The notes under the pieces: generated by a model | What the model was told of the DNA's origin: nothing | The model's input: the letters and a program-made list of their open reading frames with translations, nothing else | The model's database searches: none | Made by a program: the position numbers and the translations under genes | NCBI GenBank assembly: GCA_902464375.1 | Contig: CABQIM010000056.1 | Coordinates: 1-11,536 of the forward strand | DNA from: an uncultured bacterium | GTDB lineage: Bacteria; Cyanobacteriota; Vampirovibrionia; Gastranaerophilales; Gastranaerophilaceae | Reading direction: 5' to 3' | Length of the DNA stretch: 11,536 nt | Shown here: piece by piece, positions 7,001 through 11,536 of the stretch | How the letters are laid out: the number at the start of each line of letters is the position of its first letter | How positions within the stretch are numbered: the first letter of the stretch is position 1

Positions 7001-7119
7001 ATTTTGTTAAACATCCATCTATAGAAGATTTGCTTGTAGATAAATTAAATAATTCTACTGACATTGAAGCTGTTCGATATTACAACAATGTAATAAACAC
7101 TACAAAGATAAAGAAATAA
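4057..7119 (+). CDS. Large unrecognised helical-repeat protein, predicted flagellar regulon member
   Basis: I do not recognise this 1,020-aa protein. ATG codons at 4057 and 4063 are both possible. A GGA at 4054-4056 fits 4063 (MALTISQK) better, and the SD is weak either way. Residues 1-240 are polar and helical (coiled-coil-like about 115-200) and hold a glycine motif GFAGYGGGEES (83-93). Residues about 275-370 are Ala/Gly-rich and mildly hydrophobic (LEMVGALGTASKVATVA), possibly packing or membrane-associating helices. A Ser/Thr-rich linker (about 380-490) leads to degenerate repeats (about 570-890) built on hydrophobic helix-KYPE-helix units, for example KYPQEVKELL (579), KYPEAIEYF (689) and KYPEAMKKLY (727). 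There is no signal peptide. The sigma28-type promoter upstream predicts co-expression with flagellin. It may act in motility or be a substrate of flagellar export. Neither is shown by the sequence alone. Confidence 0.9.
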   Translation: MFMALTISQKIDAYAQANLKALKQKEAKIGRKMTKFDIAQHMLQNGKLDKNEYANWMNTTEGFNAQAMTQQQKTALRQGNVWGFAGYGGGEESYLDSMTSFAQKNPVEKQNAISHRQMKLNETVAERKKKAAEINNYIKNERILNHKKTAKEQKFKAHIDSVQISEADANKTASQLTREIEQQKIDNMSHDERKKFIMDKFQDAAAKKDFSGMKNALSEFNSYMCKYIDKKVGVTDAKDAIKEYSGLNALVCYVDNLVDDGDDTNLSKLETAWNITKGLGDAVDSFISAEGLEMVGALGTASKVATVANAGKYFAVATQSYFGVEGSQLIGAGLAHAQTAETEDEARLAGSELGMGTIMLSGAVKSAKQGYKNIKEKQNETIPKAEKTTSNTEVATDVVSNKSSKTLTERLEAANSREDFKAVRDEIKQMQNSPEKFELQKKYIEKWNEFSKDPHRHEIKNMLSDENTTSNSSTQTTSSGSKIQLVRKNPKAEVKATQEQVEAFREKVSKDMEESLKSYEKDENFPTVESYKKFLDELQSSYEESFKYYPKGTQVVYDVAMERYVASEGIKSISKVAEKYPQEVKELLSLKDENGGYYIYRYMGDATEIYSAQKFMDIVEAYKSNPKDVVECLQLKSDTGLPLYREMNNIADVVKGYATDKNYFSTVKDMNIRSYDTKTISDIVTLHGKYPEAIEYFVKADKARASQLEPSILREFGVENVCQLFEKYPEAMKKLYTITKKANGQTQYLWKDFKDVYTNIPEDVVKMLDKNPKAFEDLSKLNYFVRGNGITNAKSLDIVQMSKIADFYTEGNKNFISKCIENSAGKLNPETLKVLTSLNPKDYHVAANLIKDNNISNIKDKQSVNDYISDINTKINAYRNCPDLFNVLFKTKAKNPLDMQTITQLTQAMNQGLKSGRYNDKDMQALTKRLGYYQEQTNIKISNLIHTNKEASRYTPTQIIELLMIDAKAPKWDFFNNIDDGYFVKHPSIEDLLVDKLNNSTDIEAVRYYNNVINTTKIKK

Positions 7120-7160
7120 CAAGCAAATACTCAAATATTGAAGAATTAACCACTGGTAAA

Positions 7161-7205
7161 ATGTAGGTCGTGTTCAACATTTATCATTGAACACGACCTA
7201 CATTT
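7161..7205. repeat. Long inverted repeat after the 1,020-codon gene, possible terminator
   Basis: AATGTAGGTCGTGTTCAA is repeated in inverted form as TTGAACACGACC and onward, around a loop of about 10 nt. This gives a stem of about 17-18 bp starting some 40 nt after the stop codon. The plus-strand tail (TGTTAAAAAAAATTC) has an A-run rather than a T-run, so it is not a classic rho-independent terminator. It may stop the polymerase, protect the 3' end, or be a mobile palindromic repeat. Confidence 0.7.
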
Positions 7206-7223
7206 GTTAAAAAAAATTCTTCT

Positions 7224-7257
7224 GTCATTCTGAGAAACTGTGTTTCGAAGAATCCAG
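7224..7257 (+). repeat. REP-like palindromic element, GTCATT...AATCCAG family, copy 2
   Basis: The 34-nt element starts GTCATTCTGAG and ends CGAAGAATCCAG. The arms ATTCT/AGAAT and GAAAC/GTTTC enclose a TGT loop. Its ends match copy 1 at 3604, while the interior differs with compensating changes in both arms, which points to selection for the fold. Confidence 0.7.
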
Positions 7258-7332
7258 CTTTTTATTAACTTTTATTTTTAGTCAAAAGATAAAGATTTGT
7301 TGAGTGCGCCCAATGCATCAATAATTTGTAAA

Positions 7333-7360
7333 GGTGGAAACCGCTTTCGCTTTTCCCACC
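7333..7360 (+). repeat. GGTGG...CCACC palindromic repeat
   Basis: GGTGGAAA at 7333 pairs with TTTTCCCACC at 7351-7360 around an inner GC(TTTC)GC element, with one bulged base. It is GC-richer than its surroundings and non-coding. It looks like another class of interspersed palindrome. Confidence 0.5.
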
Positions 7361-7508
7361 CTACGATATTTTAGTGTCATTCTGTATTATTCTGCTATAC
7401 TAAAAGAGTTAGTGTTACGCAACTCGCTTTTAAATTTATGTTAAGATTTTTTAACATAAAAGCAATTTTCATCTTGTTCGCGTTTTATACTAATCGGAAG
7501 GTAGTAGA

Positions 7509-8186
7509 ATGAATATAAGTCCAGTAAATTATACAAGTCCGGAATTTAAGCATTTTGGCGAACAAGATTCTAAGAATACTTATTCTAAACGACAAAAAGC
7601 TGTTGTTGCCGGCATGGCTGCTCTTGGTACAGCTGCAAGTTGTGCTATTTTAGCAAAGAGAGCAGGATATTCTTTAAAACCTTCAAAAATGTTTAATCTG
7701 AAAAATATAAAAAACTCATTTCTTGCAAAAGTAAAATACCATGACGAACAAGTTATTCCAATTGGTGTGGGTTCGATTCTTGGTGGTTTAGCCGGTGGGT
7801 ATATGATAGACAAAGACCCAAAAGCAAGAAAAGAAAAACGTAGAGAAGCTTTAATGCAAGTTGGTAATGTTTCTATTCCAATTTTGACAGTAGACTTTTT
7901 ATCAGAAAAACTCGGCAAATATGGCAAGGTCGCTAAAACTTGCGGTGCAGTTGCCGGTATTTTTGCCGGTGTTTATTTGGCTAACGTTATTATGAATAGA
8001 GTTAATAATTTTATATTCCGTCAAAAAGAAGGACGTGATATGAAACTTACAGATTTCTCTGCTCACGTTGACGATGCTGTTGTTGCAGCGTCTTATGTTT
8101 CATCATCTCCTATTGTTAATGGTATAGCCAGAATTATTCCATTAGCGCTAATGATACCCGGTAATGAAGTCGGAAATAAGAAGTAA
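7509..8186 (+). CDS. Unrecognised 225-aa multi-pass membrane protein
   Basis: I do not recognise the family. The ATG has a good GGAAGG site 7 nt upstream. Residues 1-30 are polar and contain SPEFKHFG (10-17), resembling short N-terminal motifs I associate with Gastranaerophilales-type proteins. About five hydrophobic segments follow: 31-50 (AVVAGMAALGTAASCAILA), 82-100 (Gly-rich, GVGSILGGLAGGYMI), 117-133, 142-163 (CGAVAGIFAGVYLANVIM) and 202-217. A strongly basic loop, KARKEKRRE (105-113), lies between the second and third and should sit on the cytoplasmic side. Small-residue packing (GxxxG) suggests tight helix pairing. There is no cleavable signal peptide or catalytic motif. The gene is transcribed alone between a repeat-bearing region and the convergent 50-aa gene. 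The hydrophobic segments are read by eye. Confidence 0.85.
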   Translation: MNISPVNYTSPEFKHFGEQDSKNTYSKRQKAVVAGMAALGTAASCAILAKRAGYSLKPSKMFNLKNIKNSFLAKVKYHDEQVIPIGVGSILGGLAGGYMIDKDPKARKEKRREALMQVGNVSIPILTVDFLSEKLGKYGKVAKTCGAVAGIFAGVYLANVIMNRVNNFIFRQKEGRDMKLTDFSAHVDDAVVAASYVSSSPIVNGIARIIPLALMIPGNEVGNKK

Positions 8187-8227
8187 TCATAAATTGGCGT
8201 AATTAATTACATCACAAAAACGTTAAA

Positions 8228-8265
8228 AAGCAGCAAAATCTCAAATAAAAGAAATTTCGCTGCTT
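8228..8265 (-). terminator. Terminator hairpin between the 225-aa and 50-aa genes
   Basis: AAGCAGC (8228-8234) pairs with GCTGCTT (8259-8265), with further A/T pairing inside. On the minus strand the stem runs into TTTTT then AACG, fitting a terminator for the 50-aa gene. The plus-strand side is A-rich after the stem, so action on the 225-aa gene is less sure. Confidence 0.6.
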
Positions 8266-8305
8266 AAAAAATCTTCTTCACTCTCCCAAAGCTGTCTTAA
8301 ACAAT

Positions 8306-8458
8306 TTACGCTAAGCCCAAAGCTTTTTTGTACCAAGAGAAAGACTCGATTTCATAACCGTTAAAAGTGGTTTTGATTTGTTGTTTTTTTAAATAGCTTT
8401 CAAATTCATCATTGAATGCAGATTTAACTGTTTTTGGTTCTTTAGAGATAAGTTTCAT
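8306..8458 (-). CDS. Small unrecognised 50-aa protein
   Basis: This is a short gene encoding 50 aa, starting MKLISKEPKTVKSAF and ending WYKKALGLA. I place the start at 8458 because AGGAG at 8467-8471 (minus strand) sits 8 nt upstream. A longer frame opening at 8488 would put that site inside the coding region. The protein is charged, probably two short helices, with no signal peptide, membrane segment or cysteine. The aromatic-rich C-terminal part (NGYEIESFSWYKKALG) could be a folded tail. A plausible promoter precedes it and a terminator hairpin follows, so it looks like a complete single-gene unit convergent to the 225-aa gene. Function unknown. It could be a small regulator or a lineage-specific orphan. 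Confidence 0.7.
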   Translation of the reverse strand: MKLISKEPKTVKSAFNDEFESYLKKQQIKTTFNGYEIESFSWYKKALGLA

Positions 8459-8489
8459 AGTTTTTTCTCCTATATTAGTAACACACAAA

Positions 8490-8519
8490 ATTATAAAAAA
8501 TCTGGTTTTTATCAGTTAA
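8490..8519 (-). promoter_or_regulatory. Candidate sigma70-type promoter for the 50-aa gene
   Basis: On the minus strand TTAACT (8519-8514) is followed after 18 nt by a perfect TATAAT (8495-8490). The predicted start near 8483 gives a leader of about 25 nt with the AGGAG site. It supports the start at 8458 and argues against translation from 8488. Confidence 0.5.
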
Positions 8520-8692
8520 AATCAAACACATTTCACTTTTTCTATGCGCCTATTCTACCATAAAAACAGAGTTTGCACAATTGGTATGTAAAGAAATGTA
8601 AGCAAATTTTGCAAAAACTATTCTAAAGAATGAGTCGTATATAATCATAAAGGATGTATCGGATATACCTAACTGTATATATTGTTATATCA

Positions 8693-8721
8693 TTGATTTA
8701 AACTTGTGTTTATTTTATCCT
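8693..8721 (+). promoter_or_regulatory. Candidate promoter for the FAD-dependent oxidoreductase gene
   Basis: TTGATT (8693-8698), a 17-nt spacer and TATCCT (8716-8721) lie about 30 bp ahead of the start codon. Each box matches 4 of 6 consensus bases. A perfect TATAAT further up (about 8640) has no fitting -35 box. Confidence 0.3.
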
Positions 8722-8753
8722 AAATAAGTAATAGGGTAGTAGGAGTGTTGTTT

Positions 8754-10130
8754 ATGTATAATGTTGCGATTATCGGTGCAGGGCCTGCAGGGATTTTTTC
8801 TGCGTTGGAAATTATTAAATTGCGTCCTGATTGGAAAATTGTTTTGATTGAAAAAGGTCAAAAAATCGAAAAAAGAAAATGTCCAATCAGAGAAGGCTCT
8901 CCAAAATGCGTTAATTGTAAACGTTGTGGTTTGCTTTGTGGTTGGGGCGGAGCAGGAGCGTTTTCAGACGGAAAACTTACCCTAACTCCGGATGTTGGTG
9001 GTCATTTAGTTGACTATATGTCAAGAGAAAAAGTTGAAGAACTTATTAAATACGCAGATGATATGTATTTAGAGCATGGCGCAACAGACGAAGTTTTCGG
9101 TACTAACATGGAAGTCTTTAGAGAGATTGAGCGTGAAGCTGTGAAAGCAGAATTGAAGCTTGTTCACTCTCCTGTAAGACACTTAGGTACAGAAAGAAGT
9201 CTTGATGTTCTTAAACATATGCAAGATTATCTGGATGATAGAATTACGATTTTAAACAATGTAACAGCACAAAACCTTATTGTCGAATGTGAGCAGGTTA
9301 AAGGTATTGTACTTGATAATGGAGATATAATTAAGGCTCAATATACGATTATTGCTCCGGGAAGAGAAGGTGCAGATTGGCTTACTCATGAATTCGCAAA
9401 AAATAAAATAGGTATGGTGAATAATGCAGTAGATGTGGGTGTTAGAGTTGAATTGCCGGCACCAGTTTTTGCACCACTTACAGATAAGCTTTATGAATCT
9501 AAGTTAGTATATTATTCTCCAACATTTGGTGACGAAGTCAGAACTTTCTGTATGAACCCTAATGGGGAAGTTGTTCAAGAAAATTACAACGGCATTGCGA
9601 CTGTTAATGGCCATAGTTATGCTAATATCAAAACAAATAATACAAACTTTGCACTACTTGTAAGTAAAAAGTTTACAGAACCGTTCAAAGAACCAATAGC
9701 TTATGGTCAACATATTGCAAGTCTTGCAAACATGCTAGCGGGCGGAATCCTTGTTCAAAGATTCGGTGATTTATTGGAAGGCAGACGCTCTACTCCGGAT
9801 AGAATTAAATCAAGTGTAATTACGCCAACATTAACTTGTGCAACTCCAGGGGATTTGAGTTTGGTAATTCCTTATAGACAAATGAAAAGTATTATTGAAA
9901 TGTTGTTTGCGCTTGATAAAATCGCTCCGGGAACTGCTTCAAGATACACTCTTCTTTATGGTATAGAGGTTAAATTCTATTCTGCAAGAGTTAAATTGAC
10001 AAACGAATTAGAAACAGAAGGGGTTAAAAATTTGTTTACGATTGGTGACGGTGCCGGAGTAACAAGAGGTTTAATCCAAGCATCCGCATCCGGTGTATAC
10101 GTAGCTCAAACAATTTGTGCAAGAGGATAG
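8754..10130 (+). CDS. FAD-dependent oxidoreductase of the COG2509 type
   Basis: This is a 458-aa flavoprotein of the uncharacterised 'FAD-dependent dehydrogenase' family (COG2509 type). The N-terminal Rossmann fold shows GAGPAG (8-13) and an acidic residue, E33, at the end of the second strand (IVLIEKG). A cysteine cluster, C43, C52, C55, C58 and C62, leads into the family motif GWGGAGAFSDGKL (63-75). The C-terminus has the second FAD-binding motif TIGDGAGVTRG (429-439) followed by GLIQASASG. Substrate and reaction are unknown for the family, and no membrane segment is visible. I chose ATG at 8754 because AGGAG (8741-8745) is 8 nt upstream. A GTG at 8745 overlaps that site and would be unlikely. 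The length is typical. It is transcribed alone and ends at the bidirectional terminator shared with the 427-aa gene. Confidence 0.92.
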   Translation: MYNVAIIGAGPAGIFSALEIIKLRPDWKIVLIEKGQKIEKRKCPIREGSPKCVNCKRCGLLCGWGGAGAFSDGKLTLTPDVGGHLVDYMSREKVEELIKYADDMYLEHGATDEVFGTNMEVFREIEREAVKAELKLVHSPVRHLGTERSLDVLKHMQDYLDDRITILNNVTAQNLIVECEQVKGIVLDNGDIIKAQYTIIAPGREGADWLTHEFAKNKIGMVNNAVDVGVRVELPAPVFAPLTDKLYESKLVYYSPTFGDEVRTFCMNPNGEVVQENYNGIATVNGHSYANIKTNNTNFALLVSKKFTEPFKEPIAYGQHIASLANMLAGGILVQRFGDLLEGRRSTPDRIKSSVITPTLTCATPGDLSLVIPYRQMKSIIEMLFALDKIAPGTASRYTLLYGIEVKFYSARVKLTNELETEGVKNLFTIGDGAGVTRGLIQASASGVYVAQTICARG

Positions 10131-10134
10131 ATTA

Positions 10135-10169
10135 AAAAAATAACCGAGCTTTTTGCTCGGTTATTTTTT
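10135..10169. terminator. Bidirectional rho-independent terminator
   Basis: AAAAAATAACCGAGC (10135-10149) pairs perfectly with GCTCGGTTATTTTTT (10155-10169) around a 5-nt loop. A GC core flanked by A and T runs gives a U-tract in both directions. It ends the oxidoreductase gene (plus) and the 427-aa gene (minus), whose stops lie within 5 nt of the stem. Confidence 0.95.
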
Positions 10170-10172
10170 GTT

Positions 10173-11456
10173 TTAAACTTTTTTTAATTCATCTTGAATC
10201 ATTTGATTAACCCAACGTTTTTGCTGTGCGACTTCGCTAGAAGCAAGAGGCTTAATGATATCGGATTTTACCCAGCTGCCACAAGTTTTATCTAAAAATG
10301 GGCTAAATATTTCACCATAATTAAATCCTTCAATGTTAGAATTGCATAATTCTTTTACAAATTGTGCACAATCTTTTTTCTGAGATTCTGTTTTTGCAGA
10401 TTGTAACAGTGATCTTAATAAACTAGTTCTAGTAGGATTTGCTTGTAATAAATCTCTAAGATGATAATAGTTCCCATCCATTGTTGCCAATGCACGATAT
10501 GCTTGTTCTTTTGCTGTTGCATTATTTCCGATTTTAGAATGCAAAGAGCTATTAATTGTATCGTAGAAGCTTCTATCTTTAGGGTTCGATTCTAAATAAC
10601 TCCTAATGCCATTTATATATCCTGCTCTGGCACCGGCATCACCACAAGTGCTGAGAGTTTGTTCAATTTCTGCGGCAATTGCTTTTTTGTCGCCATTTAA
10701 GTTTATTAAATGTTTAACATCTTCGCTTATTAAGAAGTAATCGTCGCTTACCTTGCCTGATCTTCTAAGTTCATTAATATTATTTTTTAATTCTTTTGTT
10801 AATGATGCTCGCATTTTTTCATCACCGGTTTTGTTAATAACGTCAACCAATTCTGATTTTATTGCAGATGCAGTTGTTGCATTGTCATTTCTTTTAAGTG
10901 CATTCATTAATACCTCAGCTCTCTCGCCTTCCGGTACGTGTTGCATCATTTCTTTCAAATCTTTGCTAGGATTGTGTGAATAATATTCCATCGAATCAAT
11001 TTTATTGTTAACTTGCTCTAAAACTTTTGCTTTTTGTTCTGCAACTTTTCTTTGTGCTTTTTGTTCAATATTTTCTTTTGCTTTTGCTAATTCTTTGTCT
11101 AAAGCTTCTTGCTCTCTCATTACTTTTGTTTTCTCAATAAAAGCTTTTTGCTTTGGTGTATATTCGAAATTCGCATCATATTTAATAGGATTTCTGGTTG
11201 TCTTGAATTTATTAATTACCTCTTCTGATGCTCCGCCTGCTTTTAATGTCTGAATATCAGCATTGAATTGTTCTGCTTTTTTGAATGTGTTTTGAGGTAT
11301 TGTTTTTAAAGACATAAATGTGTCTGTAGATTCTTTTGACAATTGTGAAACAATACCTTCACTTTTAGGTAATGCGTGCTCTGCTGTTTGTGCAACTCTT
11401 TGAACACCTTTTGAGCCTGTAAATACAGTTTTAAATAAATTAACTCCAAATCCCAT
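10173..11456 (-). CDS. Unrecognised 427-aa helical, coiled-coil protein
   Basis: I do not recognise this protein. The ATG is preceded by AAGGAG (11467-11462) at 5 nt spacing. The N-terminus MGFGVNLFKTVFTG is hydrophobic for only about 13 residues, too short for a membrane span. It may be an amphipathic helix or an unusual sorting tag. Residues about 105-156 are a Lys/Glu/Ala-rich coiled coil (for example ELAKAKENIEQKAQRKVAEQ). The rest (about 160-427) looks like short helix pairs separated by loops, as in alpha-solenoids. Cysteines lie at 271, 363, 371 and 392. There is no signal peptide or catalytic motif. The style (charged, helical, no known domain) resembles that of the 1,020-aa protein, but I see no clear shared repeat. 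It ends at the bidirectional terminator. Its promoter lies partly at or beyond the window edge. Confidence 0.85.
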   Translation of the reverse strand: MGFGVNLFKTVFTGSKGVQRVAQTAEHALPKSEGIVSQLSKESTDTFMSLKTIPQNTFKKAEQFNADIQTLKAGGASEEVINKFKTTRNPIKYDANFEYTPKQKAFIEKTKVMREQEALDKELAKAKENIEQKAQRKVAEQKAKVLEQVNNKIDSMEYYSHNPSKDLKEMMQHVPEGERAEVLMNALKRNDNATTASAIKSELVDVINKTGDEKMRASLTKELKNNINELRRSGKVSDDYFLISEDVKHLINLNGDKKAIAAEIEQTLSTCGDAGARAGYINGIRSYLESNPKDRSFYDTINSSLHSKIGNNATAKEQAYRALATMDGNYYHLRDLLQANPTRTSLLRSLLQSAKTESQKKDCAQFVKELCNSNIEGFNYGEIFSPFLDKTCGSWVKSDIIKPLASSEVAQQKRWVNQMIQDELKKV

Positions 11457-11461
11457 GGTAA

Positions 11462-11467
11462 CTCCTT
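11462..11467 (-). promoter_or_regulatory. Ribosome binding site of the 427-aa gene
   Basis: The minus strand reads AAGGAG 5 nt ahead of the ATG. It fixes the start at 11456. Upstream, TAAACTTT (about 11512-11505, minus strand) resembles a sigma28 -35 box, but the -10 position (AACGGGAA) is poor, so no promoter is called. Confidence 0.8.
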
Positions 11468-11536
11468 TTCTTTTTAGTTTTTAATTCCCGTTTGTATTTT
11501 TATAAAGTTTAAAAAAATATAAAAATTGCTAAAAGT

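Larger units (their letters stand above)
7120..7508. other. Intergenic region with several palindromic repeats
   Basis: This 389-bp stretch holds no supportable gene. It carries a long inverted repeat (7161-7205), a REP-like element (7224-7257), a GGTGG...CCACC palindrome (7333-7360) and a truncated REP end, GTCATTCTG (7376-7384). The last 120 bp are AT-rich and must contain the promoter of the 225-aa gene, but I see no convincing boxes. Confidence 0.75.

Noticed and set aside
3604..7257. CRISPR array or insertion sequence built from the repeated palindromes
   Set aside because: Copies are few, kilobases apart and imperfect, with no regular spacers, transposase or terminal inverted repeats.
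7486..7491. TATACT as the -10 box of the 225-aa gene
   Set aside because: Transcription would start inside the ribosome binding site, and no -35 box is present at proper spacing.
8459..8488. Longer form of the 50-aa protein starting at 8488
   Set aside because: It would place the AGGAG site and much of the likely 5' leader inside the coding region, and no RBS precedes it.
8745..8753. GTG start three codons upstream for the FAD-dependent oxidoreductase
   Set aside because: The GTG overlaps the AGGAG ribosome binding site. ATG at 8754 has ideal spacing and gives the normal MYNVAIIGAGPAG start.
11490..11512. Sigma28 promoter for the 427-aa gene (TAAACTTT...AACGGGAA)
   Set aside because: The -35 box fits well but the -10 matches only half of the consensus, and AT-rich DNA often gives such -35 matches by chance.

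Overview
This AT-rich window comes from a flagellated bacterium that uses clear Shine-Dalgarno sites. The gene set is flagellin, type I signal peptidase, a trans-prenyltransferase-like protein, a COG2509-type flavoprotein and several unrecognised proteins. One unrecognised protein has the N-terminal pattern 'MNISPVNYTSPEFKHFG', which resembles short N-terminal motifs I associate with non-photosynthetic gut relatives of Cyanobacteria (Gastranaerophilales, also called Melainabacteria or Vampirovibrionia). That placement is an inference. No rRNA or marker gene in the window fixes it.

Layout. (1) Positions 1-2830, minus strand: flagellin with its own RBS and a GC-rich terminator hairpin, preceded by a two-gene operon in which a short polyprenyl-synthase-like gene overlaps lepB by four bases (ATGA). 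(2) Positions 2875-2980: divergent sigma70-type promoters, one for that operon and one for a 158-aa unknown on the plus strand. (3) Positions 3458-4056: about 600 bp of non-coding DNA with palindromic repeats and two copies of a TCACATTT/AAATGTGA inverted repeat. It ends in a near-perfect sigma28 (FliA) promoter, TAAAGTTT-N11-GCCGATAT. (4) Positions 4057-7119: a 1,020-codon unknown gene behind that promoter, with helical N-terminal regions and degenerate 'KYPE' repeats. (5) Positions 7120-7508: more palindromic repeats, one from the same family as in region 3. (6) Positions 7509-8186: a 225-aa membrane protein, followed by a convergent 50-aa protein on the minus strand. (7) Positions 8754-10130: the FAD-dependent oxidoreductase, facing a 427-aa helical unknown across one shared bidirectional terminator.

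The most interesting link is between flagellin and the 1,020-codon protein. The sigma28-type promoter predicts that this large unknown is made with the late flagellar genes, although no neighbouring gene shows this. Its transcript would begin almost directly with a perfect 12-bp hairpin. It lacks a Sec signal peptide, so a flagellum-associated, cytoplasmic motility-linked or flagellar-export-secreted protein are all possible. Function remains unknown.

The other genes look like housekeeping functions (protein secretion, isoprenoid metabolism, redox) mixed with lineage-specific helical or membrane proteins. I see no insertion sequence, CRISPR array, tRNA or rRNA.
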